Below, in pieces: positions 1 to 11,772 of a stretch of DNA of 64,000 nucleotides. Origin of the DNA: Pseudopyrenochaeta lycopersici (Eukaryota > Ascomycota > Dothideomycetes > Pleosporales > Pseudopyrenochaetaceae). Positions within the stretch are counted from its first letter, which is position 1. Each line of letters opens with the position of its first letter. The notes beneath the pieces were generated by a model. It searched no databases and was not told the DNA's origin. It was given only the letters and a program-made list of their open reading frames with translations. Location: positions 496,001 through 560,000 of the forward strand of contig NHZP01000004.1 of NCBI GenBank assembly GCA_003313425.1. The letters are read 5' to 3'. The translations under genes were made by a program, and so were the position numbers.

Positions 1-1503
1 AATTCGCCAGGCCTAGAATTGACGTGAAGGCTAATATTCGCCCAGATTCGCCGTGTTCGCCCAAATCAAACATGCGTTTCGCTATTGTTGAGGAGTTCTT
101 TGCGATGCGATAGTGGTCTGTTGATCGGAGATCATTCAGTTCTTCTCGTGTCATGTGCGCCTCAGCGGGGGCCTCGATGCGGATGTCTTCACTTTGGCCA
201 TTGCCATAGGTCACCCTCAGCGCGAGGTCTTCATCTGTACTTTCTGTACGCTGCCTCGAGCTAACTCTTTCCGCACTTTCTTGTGACAAGATGCCAGACT
301 TGGACCGCTTGCGCTTCCTGTTATGCTCCTGTACACGATGGCTGGAATCGGTTTGTGCCAGCTTTGTCCTCATTACTTTTTCACTCGCGTCTGGTGCTCG
401 TAACATGTCGAAGCTGTAAATGTGATCCTGAGACCAGCTCACAATGAGCTCATTCGGATAAGCGTCACTGATTCTGCATGCTGTGATATGGCCGCCATCG
501 TTTCGCTTCATACGCTGCTTACCATTAGGCGCGAATTTCTTCACACATTGCGTGGCCTTTCCTAGGAGTTCGTTGTCGTTCTCGCTCCAGCTCCCTGGAC
601 TTGAAAGCCTTGAACCCCGCTCATGGTTCCTATCTCTACCGAGCATACGACGATCGTGGAGAAAGCAATGGAGGTGTGCACCACCAAGTGCAATGTAGTG
701 TGGTTGTGAAGGTGAGCATGAGACACTGTTAAGGTCCAAACCGTATCGACTATAGGATATAAGTGGCGGTGGCACATTGTCCGAAGAATCTCCATCTCTC
801 GCCCACTGCGGGATCAACGTGTTTTGTCCCTGTGGATACGCTTTAGAAGGTTGTCTGACATCCCACTGCCGCACATCACCATCGTTTGAGCAAGTAAGGA
901 AGTAGAAGGGATTGTCCTCGGTCACAATCCGCTTTACGGTATCGTTGTGGCTGCGGAACGCTTTCGCGTTCGTGTCTCCCTCTGTAAGCGTAAGCCCATC
1001 TGGCGCCATGCCCACTCGTCGTCTCCCGTTGTTTGACTTGCTACCAGAACCAAGAGCTGAGTGTCCTGAATGCTCGATATCAAATATCCGGACATCGTCA
1101 GTCGCCGATACGATTGTGCGATCATTAGAGTAGGGCATGAACTTCACGCTGAAGATGTTGGATCGATGGCCCGTTAGAATGGATGTGGTAAGGCTGAACT
1201 GCGACGTGGACGACTCGGGCTGATAGGAGTGGATATTGATGCGATGGTCGTCGGAGCCAGAGGCGAGCAGACGGCCTGACGTTGACCAACTAGCATAGAA
1301 TTAGATAGTGCTTTGTGGGACTTATGGGAAAGCCTATAATACCTCAGCGCATTTACACAGCCATTATGCCCCTCCAGCTCATTGACGATGTCCATATCGT
1401 CCACCCATTGTCTATCGCCATAGAGGCTTCGGATGTCCGTGTATTTTCTGCGCTGCTGTCCAACTTCTCGCTTTAACAGGCGGTCGTAGACGGTATACTT
1501 CAT
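1..1503 (-). CDS. WD40-repeat protein, WDTC1/DCAF-like (3' end cut by window edge)
   Basis: Exons are 1343..1503 and <1..1289. The 53-nt intron starts gtatta and ends ctag. The product starts with a basic segment containing REVGQQRRKYTDIRSLYGDR. WD40 blades follow: ELEGHNGCVNALSW, LLASGSDDHRINIH, LTGHRSNIFSVKF and TIVSATDDVRIFD, and the frame stays open to base 1. The GHTGCVN..W / GH.ANIFSVKF pattern is that of human WDTC1 (DCAF9) and related substrate receptors that dock on DDB1-CUL4 ubiquitin ligases. Near the cut end, STIAKRMFDLGEHGESGRI looks helical and may begin the TPR part seen in WDTC1. A role as a CUL4 receptor is inferred from family membership. About 480 residues are visible and the C-terminus lies outside the window. 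Confidence 0.8.
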
Positions 1504-2301
1504 TTTGACCCAAGACCACGTTCGAGCAAAGGTATTGGGGCTGTGGGTTTTGTGTCAAGGAAAAGCAGCCGAGAGGCAAATGGGCGGCCACAGGATAAAG
1601 TACTGGGGAACCAGACAGCAGCAACTAAAGTTCAATCAGGTGGAACTTTTTCGAGTTGCGGGCTTTTGTGTACAAGCATGGCGACGCGCTCGCGGTTGAC
1701 TGAAGTGCGTTTGCGAGGATCCAGCGTCTGATTGCATCTGTCTTTGAAGTCGCAGGCGGATGACGAAAGGTGAAGTGCTTGGACCTCTCAGCTCTTCCCC
1801 GCGGCGTACCGGTGCGCGTCGCCAACGTGCCAGCTTACCTTTAGTCTTTAATACGCACCGCAAGATTACAAAGGAGCTATTATTACTCTTACACAAGCCA
1901 ATGATCGTTATGGGCAATATTACGATTGCTTGTACGTGGGGTGTTTCCCACTACAAATTGTGGCATGACTCAGGCCTACTGGATGCTCTGGCACAATTTT
2001 GAACGAAACTGGTCAAGATTTGACGAAGATTTGACGCAAGTCTAATTACCACAGCTTGGTAGTAGCTCTGGCATTCGAGGAGAGTTTACGCAAAGTCCAT
2101 ACAAACACAATGTGAAGTTCAGTCTGGCATTTCACTCACGGCCGACGCTAACCTTTTCGACTTACAGTATGCTAGTACACAGTTTAGAGTTCACAACCCG
2201 GCTCAGCTCCTCGCTGACCGGCTTCCATCAGCCGTAAGCGATATAACTACTCTTGAGGAGTCATCTGCTGTGCCCTTGAGAAGGGCTGATCGCATACTCC
2301 T
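1504..2301. other. Intergenic region, no gene recognised
   Basis: This is the upstream region of the minus-strand WD40 gene and the downstream region of the Ap4A phosphorylase gene. Short open frames occur on both strands, but none has a recognisable motif or a credible splice partner. Confidence 0.5.
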
Positions 2302-3454
2302 TCACACACGCGACTTTGATCGCTGCGGCTCTTGGGGAATTCCAATCGCTGTGAGAATATCATCAAGCAACTCAGGTCTCTTGCGCAACTCGTCCCACTC
2401 TTCTTGATACTTGACCATCAGTGTACCTCCCAGTGTTGTACCATTCAATGCAACAAAACCGATGTCACTGCCATCGGCACGACGAAGCATGGTGCCTTCG
2501 CTTCGTCTAGGCAGAATGACCATGCCAGCTGTGGTCATGGATAGATTATAGCTTATGGGTGAATCACCTCCGTCCGTAGGATGTAATTCTAAGTCTTTGG
2601 GATTTGTAGCAATGAATCTTTTGACAGCTTCCTTGGCCGCATTGTAAAGTTCGTTGTAAATGCTGAGCAATTGGGAGCCTGAGGGTTCCGAGTCAAAGGA
2701 CCGAGCAAAATTTGTGAAAGGAACACCCGCATGCTGGAACAATTCACTCGGCGTATCTGTGCATTGGCTTAGCTGCTTCACCACCTGCATCGTGAAGAGA
2801 ATTCTCACCCTTTCCCCCGGCCCTTGGTTCCGAGAGGATGAGGTCAGTCAACAGGTCCCAGGAGCTGGCTGCTTCGCAGTCTCGCATCTTCTCCAAAGGT
2901 AGGAATTGTAGATGCCTGTGCGCTTGGCTGGCCCCGCTATGATTCCCGGAGTTGAAGAAGGCAAATAAACGCTCCTGTTTGCCGGATGGCTTCTCTTGCC
3001 ACGCTTTCAAGCATGCGTACGTAGCCTCCAGATCATCTTGTTCTAAGACGTGCGTTTGCTGTTTGTTTGACTTCGTGGCAAGAATGAAGTGTTCACCAAT
3101 GATAGGGAACTTGTTGAGAACGAGCAGGTGTGTTGGATTAGTGGTTGGGATATCGGTGATGTGGAGAGCTGGTGAAGGATTCTCAAATGGATCAAATTTC
3201 TGTTTGGGCGTTGCAACTGGTTGCTGTGGTGTAGGCTTCTTTGCGAGTGTTGGGCAATAGCGCAGCTGAAACTACCTGTATATGAGTTTGGTGTGCTATA
3301 CGTTGGCTGGAATACGCACGGGAATGCATGTGGACGTTCGAATGATCGCTAGCTCAGTTGGCGAGAACACCAAACTCGATGTTGCCTTTGCGGATTTGAA
3401 TTTAGCCTCGACTAGGCTCGGAAGAGTTTCGGATAGACCCAGAAGCATTCTCAT
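2302..3454 (-). CDS. Ap4A phosphorylase / ATP adenylyltransferase (Apa1/Apa2 family)
   Basis: Exons are 3320..3454, 2809..3265 and 2302..2756, giving 348 aa, near the usual family length. The enzyme phosphorolyses diadenosine tetraphosphate to ADP and ATP and belongs to the HIT-like superfamily. Visible landmarks, N to C: LPSLVEAKFKSAKA at the start; LRYCPTLAKKP; FPIIGEHFILATKSNKQQTH; and the catalytic region SGASQAHRHLQFLP, which carries the H-x-H pair. The last exon has ALNGTTLGGTLMVK. Intron 1 (54 nt, gtgcgt..ttcag) is phase 0. Intron 2 (52 nt, gtgaga..cacag, branch-like GCTAAG) restores the frame and joins AGGK to DTPSELF. Met at 3454 was chosen because it gives the usual short family N-terminus; 3448 is also possible. 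Confidence 0.9.
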
Positions 3455-4022
3455 GAGCGATAGAGGGGCAATTGCGGAGGGAAGAAGGGAGTCGATGGTG
3501 CTTCGGCTGCGGAGTTCGCGGCACAGACCCGGAACCTGCAAGTCACCATTTACACCAAAACATCACCATCATGGCATAAGCACCACCATTTATCGAAGAT
3601 ACCCTTGAGTATCGGGTATTTTTATATCTGGAAGCAAGGCTCTCCCAAAATCCGCCAGAGGCTATCAAAATTGCTGCCATGCCTTGCAGCAGATATCTAT
3701 CTATGCTCAAAGGCTTCATGCGCCCTGAAAGTAGATGCTCGTCTCAACACACAGTATCGCCAACAGTAGGAAGATGCAAAATTATCAGAGAGGATACAAA
3801 TATCCAAGGGGGCTTGCTATAATCGAAGATGCCACTCAGAATCAATCGACGCACTGATGGATGATAGGCCCTAAACGTTTGCTTAAGTAGGCAAGGAGCA
3901 TCCCCAGCTCTCAACGAAATGAGTTTGTATCCCAAGCAATCCAGATATCCATCAACTATGCCGTTTATGTCCATTTTTCTCGGTTGTAAACAACAAAGTG
4001 ACTTGTATGCCGTTAAGGACCG
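3455..4022. other. Intergenic region, no gene recognised
   Basis: This separates the Ap4A phosphorylase start from the 3' end of the Myb-like gene, both on the minus strand. A weak hairpin (ATACCC/GGGTAT, about 3599..3620) is present but has no assigned role. No coding signal was found. Confidence 0.5.
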
Positions 4023-5692
4023 TTAAAGGCGTTTGTTGATTTCCAGCCACTTTCTCTTGCATGTCGAGCTGCCAAAGTGATATGATCCTCCTTTTTCACT
4101 AATGTATTCAGCTACCTTCTTCCATGCAACTTTGATAAGCTTTTGTTCCAGATTGATCACTTGAAGGCACGGAACGCTCGCGTCAATACGGTTTAATTCT
4201 AGATCAACAATATCATTCAAGAGCATGATCTACGCCATATTAGCTCTCACACGTGAATTGGCAATTTTTTTTGGATCAACTCACATCAGTTTGCGTCCAG
4301 ACTGGCTTGCGCACACGGTCTTTCCTTTCTTTGGTTAAGGACCGGTAGCGTCCCCTTAAGGTGGACTCAGCAGGCTTTTGACCCACCATCTTATCCCTGA
4401 TCTCTTTGTATGTCAAGCCCTTCTTCTTTCCCTGAATAAGGAGGTTATCATTGTGCTTTCGTTGGGCGTGTGTATCTGTAATCGAAGTTAACTGGAACTT
4501 GTCTTGCAGCTGGGCTTGAGAATGTATGCCAGCACGGGGATTGGACCTTGATCCTGACTGTTGCTGTTTGCAGCTTTTTCTTGGTGAAGGTAACGCGTTT
4601 GGAGAGTTGTCACCATGGGCCATGTTCAACTCAGCACGTCGCAACTTCAGCGAGGAGCTTGGCATGATATACGAATCCCTAGAATGATACCAAGCTGAGA
4701 TGCCAGAGCTATTCTCCTGTGGGTATGAGGGCTCCGAGCCGATGTACTGAGCATTTTCAAAAGAAGCAGCTAGTTCGCTACCTTGGTAGCTCGCTCTTGA
4801 ATGAGACATTGTGCCGCCTAAGTGTCTTCGTAGGTCTGAGCAGTCGATGTTATCTCCACTTTTACCGATTGATGGTTTCATAGGCTCAAAGTGAAGTCTT
4901 GAGGATGCAGAAGTCGGCGAAGACCCCTTTAGGAGTGTGAATATTGTGGAAATGTCGTTTTGATCACCACTAGACGAATTTGGATCCGGCATAGAACCTG
5001 GGCTGAATGACTCTGACTTCAAAGTCTCGCACAAGTAGCTCTTTGGCGAGAGCGAGCTGGTTGTTTCCAAATCTGATCCATACACACTCATCCCTCGGAT
5101 GCTTCCACTTATATTAGAAGATAACCAGGATGTGTGGTCGCCACAAACATTGCCGTCTTTGCCCATTACATCTTGTGCAGTCAGAGGTTGGCATGTAAGG
5201 TCGTAATTACGTAGGTAGTGGTATTTTGAGTCCGACTTCATAACTGGTTCCATAAATAGGACACTGTCCCAATTGTCATTTTCGTATGCCAAATTATCTC
5301 CCCAGAGCTGTGATGACTGTTCACTGCTAGACATGTGGTTCGACGGCGCGGTGGTAGGTTGCCTACATCCTCGTGCCAATACTGAATTGGAGCGCCAGTC
5401 CCCATACTGAATATGGTTTTCCGGCGCAAATTCGCCTTGCTATATATATGTTAGTCTTTATTACATCTGTGTCTGTTGTAATACCTACAAGTAGCGGCTG
5501 GGCCATTGTATGATCGTGGATGAAATCCGTGATTCGATAGGTGCTTTCAGAGGCGTGATGAGAGTATTGAATACCCTGCCTTTCGGCGCAACTGTCCCGG
5601 AAAAGGTAGCAATCGTCGTAGCCGCGCTCTTTGAGAAGTCTTTGAGATTCAGTCATGGTGCTATGTGCGGTTGCGCTTCCCAAAACCTTCAT
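4023..5692 (-). CDS. Myb/SANT-like DNA-binding protein (fungal-specific)
   Basis: Exons are 5489..5692, 4285..5439 and 4023..4229, all joined in phase 0, giving 521 aa. The first intron is 49 nt (gtaggt..tatag) and the second 55 nt (gtgagt..cgtag). Most of the protein is Ser- and polar-rich and looks disordered. The conserved part is at the C-terminus: a basic stretch (KGKKKGLTYKEIRDKM..ESTLRGRYRSL) followed by an SANT-like helical unit ending VAWKKVAEYI..GGSYHFGSSTCKRKWLEI. This arrangement is typical of fungal Myb-like putative transcription factors. The target genes cannot be told from sequence. It is the first gene of a minus-strand series read toward the left edge. Confidence 0.78.
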
Positions 5693-7873
5693 GGGGATGT
5701 CTTATCTTAAAAGACGCCCACCAACCCTTTGTGAATATTTGTTAGACTAGTACGAACTTGGGCGATTCGAAGTGTGAAGTGGGCGTGAATGAGGATCGTG
5801 GGGTCTAGAGGGATTGATCGAGGTACTTTGGTCATTCACCTCGTAAGGCCCTGTCATTCGCTCACTTGGGTTGACCGCTTCACGGAATGAAGCGGTGGGC
5901 CTCCGGAACTGCCCCTAGTACAAGTGACCTAGTTCTTGGCCAACTGGATCGATGAGAGCTCGTCACTAGTAACCTTCTCTTTCCGGTGACTTTGAATGGA
6001 CGTTCAGGAGCTCGGAAGACGAGGCGGCTGACCTGATTATCTATATGTTGTGAAGGTGGATCACATGTGTGCCTAATCAACAACGCATCATCAGCGGGCT
6101 GTTTTATCCGCAGTTGTGTGAAGCAGTCTTATCAAAACGCCACAAGCGCTCGGAAAGACTAAAAGATATATGAAGCAGGTAAGGCCTGCAGGAACCTACA
6201 CAAACACACTAACGAGATATCGGTGATGTGATTCGAGGACCCGTCCTTTGGATAGCCGACAACAAGTAGAAAACGCAAAAGATGACAGTCCATGAGACAG
6301 CAGTACAAGACAAAGGGTATAAAGAAGCCGAAGCCACTGTTATAGCAACTGAATCACATTGATCTTGAGGGCTAGACGCCAGGACGATCTCCCGCTTTTA
6401 TAGTCTAAGACAGTCCTAGCTTTCTCGATGAAGAGCAGAGATTCGCGATTGAAAGGACCCATACCTAAGATTGTAATTTGATAAAGCGGGAGGCCATGGC
6501 CTGTGCATCTCGGGTAGCTCCACCTTACCTTTCATCATAGAAAGCTGGGGGCTACGCTGGGGGAAAGGTTCGGTTGTCAGTATTAGCTGGACTTCCTAAT
6601 CAGCTTTGCAAATTTCACTAGTGCACGAAGCATCATTCAAAAAGCAATCATTGCTTTCCAAGGTCTCGAATGGCGATGCTGCGATGACTACCTAGAAATT
6701 CAACGTGGCTACCTTGGGAATGAAAGGAAGTGCTCAGTCTTGCCGGTAGTGTCAAACTGCTCCCCGCGGTCGTTCCAATCTCATGGAAGTGCTGGGGCCC
6801 GAACCAGGTAGGATTGCTCTTTTGGTGCTAGATGAGTTGGCTAAAAAGATCTATGTCGTCTCGTTTGCCTGAAAACAGTCGCGAACGGGTAGCAGCATGA
6901 CACGCCTTGGCAGCAAGCCATCATTCTAAGAACGACAAAGAGAGCACAGCTAAGTATCTATCGTGTGCGTGGCATGGAGGGGATTGTATAACTTTCGCAA
7001 TTGTTTTTGCCTGGGTGGAGGAGTTCCCTAGTAACTCTATTCGTAGTGGATTACCGGTCAATAACCATTAGTTGTGTGGCACAAGGGCTAATAATCAATG
7101 CATCAGCAGTCAGACCGTTCTTGCAGGCATCGCAATGATCGGCTTTCAGCGCATTTTGCTAGATGGTTCCACATCTGAGCACTGGCGTGATAGCTCGGAA
7201 ATCTGTACTTCCATACCACGTCCTCAACGGCTATGTATCTCTTCACCTTCCATGTTCTCGAACCTACCCATTCGTAAGTGAGGCAAACAACATCCATGTC
7301 TGCCAATATATCTCCGGCCGTGTACCACAATGTCTTTAATACGTTGTGTTTCACGCAGCCGTCCGCGACCCGCGCGACCTAGTTGCACAGAACGTGTGAG
7401 ACTGAATGTATGCCATTCGGCTCATCTCATCTTGGCTGCTGGCGATGTCACTATCAATCGCCATGATAGGCTACGGAAATTTTTTGACTGTACCTGGAGG
7501 AGTTGGTAGCCGTCCGTCTTGGCGACACGATCCACTGTTCATCATGGGTGGCACGAAGTCGCGAATCTGCAGTAGCGTGCAGTATAAGCGTGTAGATGTA
7601 GTGGCTCATGGTAAACTGTAACGGCTCTAGAAGGCAGTGACGGTATCATGGAGGCCAGAGACACCGAAATATGCCATCTCGAGAAGTATGAGGTCCATCA
7701 GACATTTCTACTGAAGTCGTAGATGGTTCTGACCGAGTTTTTCAATTCTACAAAAATAAACTGGTGGGTACATTAGACAGTACAGAGGGTGCAGCCTTTG
7801 CGCTAAACACCCAGCATCCACTTTCCCAATCCCCATGCATCGTCCCGTAAGCAAGCCTGTCAAAACCTATGCA
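5693..7873. other. 2.2 kb gene-poor region
   Basis: Only short, motif-free open frames are present on both strands. There are no long terminal repeats, transposase or reverse-transcriptase motifs, and no obvious tandem repeats. The base composition is ordinary, so there is no sign of strongly AT-biased RIP (repeat-induced point mutation). It may be degenerate repeat DNA or regulatory sequence. Confidence 0.4.
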
Positions 7874-9004
7874 TCAGATCTTTGCCTTCGGCTGCTCGGG
7901 TGCCCGCTGCAATTCAACATCACTCCACGGCAACCCCAGATACTCCCACATAAAATGGAACCTAAGTACGTATTAGCACGCCCACAGCCTGATAACCATT
8001 TTTTATGCTATCTTGGTGTTCCATAATTCGCCGTTTCAAACACAACGGAAAGCTTGTCCCGCCCGCGAAGGGAGCTATGCCTGAGGCGGATCTACCCGCA
8101 GTAGGCGGCATGTCTCCGGGTTGACTAATGCACAACTTGCTGGAACGTACCTGTCGCTTCCAAAGAACGGCTCCTCCTCTCCTTTGGAATTTCGCACGAA
8201 GAACCATGGGCAACCAAAGGCCCCGCGGTCGAGAGCTTCTTTCGTGTTGTCGTTTAGACGCTGCTTATAAGGTGCACTGTTTGCGCTTTCCATGACCACC
8301 TTTACCTCGTTCTCCTCCAACTGCAACTTAAGAACTTCAGCGAGTATTTCGGGTTTGCTGACATCTTTTCCATTCTCCCACATCTCACGAAACAAGTCTA
8401 TGAAAATAGAAATGAGATGCTGAGGGTGCGCTTCCTTGATGTAGCAGAGTGCTCTTTGAGGTAGTAAGGACAAGATAGGGAAGAACGAAGGGGTCTGAAT
8501 GTTCGGAACGCCAAAGTAGCCTTTGGCACGCGCGCTGTCGTATTTGCTGTATGCGGCTTTCGCGGGAAGCGTCCAGGGGGGCTTGTTGCCTGTGTCGCAA
8601 TATCAGGACTGGATTGTTATAACCTGAACAAGCTACCTGTGGTACGGTAGGGTTTCGTATGGGAAGGCTGTACCACTCCCAACGTTGATGCCGCCCAAGA
8701 AGACGGGAACTATGCTGTTCTCTGTCAGTTGCCGTATTGTCTTGCAATAGCAGACCTTGGTGGTCATTGGCCTGATTTCAAGAGATGAATTTGGAGCCTG
8801 CCATTGACAGGATTCAAACTGCTTCAGTACTCACTCGATTTCTACATCATGTGATTCGAGCACCTCTCGGTGTTTCTCGAGATGCAATAGAGCAAAGTAT
8901 GAGTATGGTGATACTAGCCGAAGTCAGTGATAGAACAGACTGTTTGATCCTTAGTTGTCAGTCAACATACCACAATCCAGATAGCACGTAATCTTCCCTG
9001 CCAT
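7874..9004 (-). CDS. Kappa-class glutathione S-transferase (DsbA-like fold)
   Basis: Five exons: 8971..9004, 8835..8913, 8674..8714, 8151..8589 and 7874..7961, giving 226 aa, the usual GSTK length. The joined protein reads KITCYLDCVSPYSYFALLHL at the start, where S15 aligns with the active-site Ser that activates glutathione. Next come VPVFLGGINVGSGNKPPWTL, FGVPNIQTPSFFP and GCPWFFV, then GSDRFHFMWEYLGLPW near the end. All joins keep frame. The C-terminal tripeptide AKI fits a weak peroxisomal targeting signal (PTS1), in line with the peroxisomal or mitochondrial location of animal GSTK1. It is divergently transcribed from the HSDL2-like gene, with 374 bp between start codons. Confidence 0.88.
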
Positions 9005-9378
9005 ATTCGCAATGTGCTGTAGTACGAATGATGAGAAATCAAGTTTCTTTATGAGTTATGTATTTCGATGAACTGAGGGGGCTTTTGGTAGTCAGTTTGG
9101 GACGAAATGTCTTGGCTGCCGAGGTCCAGTCGAGCTCCTTGAGGAGCTCAATCAGTAATCATCATCTCCACATCCTCACCATCGCAATGCACAAACCCTA
9201 GGCTCTCCGCACCATGTTGCTGGATGAGATGATGGCCTTTATGGAGTGCGTAAAATCATTGTTTGGTGACTGAGGTTTTCAATTGCTTTCTGCTCACCGA
9301 ATGCATTTAATTAGAGAACCTACGCTTCAATAGCCAGCCTCCAACCCTCATTCGATAAAATACAGGCAATCAAAAACA
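9005..9378. promoter_or_regulatory. Shared divergent promoter of the GSTK and HSDL2-like genes
   Basis: The two start codons (9004 minus, 9379 plus) face away from each other with 374 bp between them, so this must hold both promoters. No definite TATA box was identified. Co-regulation is inferred from the layout and from both products carrying PTS1-like ends. Confidence 0.5.
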
Positions 9379-10367
9379 ATGACGACACCTAAAAAAGAAG
9401 TCGCCCTCGTCGTCGGTGCCTCTCGAGGTATTGGCAGGCAGATAGCCATTGACCTAGCAAAGGAAGGCTACGCTGGTATGCCATCCCCCACCAACCACAT
9501 CTATTGAAAATATATGGCTGACAGGATACAGTCGTTGTTGCAGCGAAGAGTACATCCGACGCATCCAACACGCACCTCTTCCCACCTGACCCAAACTCTC
9601 GGCAATCAACCATATCGACAGTCTCCCGTGAGATCCGCGAAGCTGGCGGCGAAGCTACACCCATCACAGTTGATACGCGCGACTTTACCAGCATACAACG
9701 GCTCATTTCTGAGACTATTGCACAATATGGCCGCTTAGATGTCCTGGTTTATAACTCTGGAGCAATATGGTGGGCTAGTGTGGAAAAGACACCCATGAAG
9801 CGGTTCCAGCTCATGCAGAGAGTGAATATAGAAGGTCTATACGGCACGATACAAGCTGCGCTCCCGCATTTTGAGAAAGGGGGTTGGAAGGGCAGGATTA
9901 TCGTTGTCAGCCCGCCGATATACTCACGTTTCTTCCGGGGCAAGACGGCGTATGCGATGGGGAAAGTAGGAATGAGTGTTCTCACAAAGGGCCTGGCTAT
10001 GGATTTCGTGCGGGAAGGCAAGACCAACATGGCAATCACAAGCATATGGCCCGCCACCGCGGTTCAATCTGCTGCAACAGAGACCCTCGCCAAGGAAGGT
10101 GCGAGTGATTTGAGGCATGCGACAATCTTCTCCGATGCGATTCTAGCTATGATCAGGGCGCCGGTGCCTGAGGTCAATGGTCAATTGGAGCTTGATGAAG
10201 ACTTTTTGAGGAAGAAGGGCGTCACGGATTTTGAGAAGTATAATGTTGTTCCTGGGTCGAGGCCGAGGAGAATTATGCCAGCGGAATTTCCAGATCTCAC
10301 CGTTCAGGAGCAAGACGATGAAGGGAGGAGGATGGACAGTACCAAGCTGAGAGCCTCAAAATTGTAG
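9379..10367 (+). CDS. HSDL2-like short-chain dehydrogenase, predicted peroxisomal (SKL end)
   Basis: Exons are 9379..9475 and 9532..10367, joined in phase 1 across a 56-nt intron (gtatgc..tacag), giving 310 aa. The Rossmann nucleotide site is GASRGIG (residues 12-18). VLVYNSGA stands in for the usual NNAG, and the catalytic Y-x3-K is YAMGK. The order VTLSTGPPIYSRF-like segment, YxxxK and then IWPATAV is that of hydroxysteroid dehydrogenase-like 2 (HSDL2). The sterol carrier domain of animal HSDL2 is absent. The last three residues are SKL, a canonical PTS1, so the enzyme is expected in the peroxisome. The substrate is unknown; HSDL2 relatives are linked to fatty-acid metabolism. Confidence 0.88.
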
Positions 10368-10696
10368 ACTCAAAAACACTTTTTCCCTCTCTAAGCTATG
10401 GAGTTGTTCACACCATGTTCACGAGCCTTTATGTCTTGACTCTAATTTCGAACGGCGTCGCCCAAGATAACCTCGGCTCCAATTCTTCGATTTTCCTCAA
10501 TCACGACCTTTGCACCCGCCAACACTGTCGAACACCAAGAGTATGATGGGTAGAAGGTGAATCATGTGTTTCCTAGAACATACATCGATATATGGAAATT
10601 GTGAAATTGGATTGAAAGAAGATACAGTGGCGCTTCCAAGCAGGATTTCAGTTTTCTATATTCTAACATATCATTTTAATCACCCTGGATTCAGAC
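10368..10696. other. Convergent intergenic region (shared 3' ends)
   Basis: The HSDL2-like gene and the enoyl-CoA isomerase gene converge here with 329 bp between their stop codons. No coding signal was found. Confidence 0.6.
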
Positions 10697-11772
10697 TCAG
10701 ATCTTTGACCTGGCCTTGCTCTTCGCTTCCATCTCCTTCCTCTTTACTTCGAACCGCTTCTTGGGTGCATCCTCGACAAAGCGTTCCGCGAGTGCATCCA
10801 CGGCGTTGACCACAGCGATCAATCGCGCATCCCGAATGGGAGCGTTCTGCAGCCTCTTCATTTCCATCATGCTCTTGCCGTCATTTGTCTTGAGTTGCTC
10901 TTCCAGGAAGCTGCGTACTTTGGCCTGGAATTCCGGGCCGGTTGCGTCCCAGACGTAATTGTACATGCCAGTATCCAACAACTCTTGGGCAGACAGTTTC
11001 CTGCCGAACATTAAGAAGTCGTTCGCGCGGTGGATGCCCATGCTCTGTGCAAAGGACAACGCAGAGCCGTTCTCAGGGACGAGACCGAGTGCGCTGAAGG
11101 GGCATTGAAGCCATGCGGTGTTGGAGGCAAGGACAATGTCGGCGATACCTGGGAACCAAGCTGCACCGCCGCCTACGGCTGGGCCATTGAGAGCGAGGAC
11201 CAAGACTTTGCGGTGGTCGATCATCGAGCGGAGGAGTTCGGTTGCTGGGAGATGTTAGCTTGGTGTGCATTTAGTGACATATTTGGGAAGGGCAAGCGGG
11301 AAGAAGACATGCACATAGCAACATGCCTAGAGGTTGGGATTTCCATGCTAATGTCGGATCATCTTGGAGATAGGTGTGCTGACACAAACACATCAAATAT
11401 AGAGAATGCATCTTCACTTACCATAGCTGAACCTCTGCAAAAAAGCAAGTTTCTTCTCAGCGATATGCCTGTGTTCTTCTGGCTTTGCATTGTCATTATT
11501 TGCCGCTATCCAAATTCATCAGTCAATCATGCGTGACATACCTCGGAGATATTGGTAATACCTCTAACGTCTGCGCCTGCAGAAAAAAACCGTCCCTCTC
11601 CCGTCAAAACGGTGAAGACGGTTTCTGGATGCTCGTTCAAGACGCGGAGCGCATTGATGGTGTCCGGAATGAGGTTACCGCCGAAGGAATTCAGCGCCTT
11701 GGGACGATTGAATGTGATTACGCCAATCTGGCCTTTGATCTCGAATTTGATATCTGAATATGCTGATGCCAT
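10697..11772 (-). CDS. Enoyl-CoA isomerase/hydratase (crotonase family), predicted peroxisomal (SKI end)
   Basis: Exons are 11562..11772, 11422..11505 and 10697..11244, joined in phase 1, giving 280 aa. Oxyanion-hole segments are FFSAGADVRAAN and NGPAVGGGAAW. LGLVPENGS places a Glu where the peroxisomal delta3,delta2-enoyl-CoA isomerases (Eci1/PECI type) have their catalytic acid, so isomerase is preferred over hydratase. The C-terminus ARSKI ends in SKI, a functional type of PTS1. The enzyme would act in beta-oxidation of unsaturated acyl-CoAs in peroxisomes. Introns are 56 nt and 177 nt, the second with a GCTAAC branch site. Related PTS1-bearing hydratases occur in some Pleosporales specialised-metabolite pathways; nothing here shows that this is one of them. 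Confidence 0.88.

Noticed and set aside
2757..2808. Possible frameshift in the Ap4A phosphorylase at the GGGGG run
   Set aside because: A 52-nt intron with GT-AG ends and a branch-like GCTAAG joins both parts in phase, so no indel is needed.
3599..3620. Small hairpin ATACCC/GGGTAT followed by T's
   Set aside because: Resembles a bacterial terminator by chance; it has no meaning in a fungal nuclear genome without more support.
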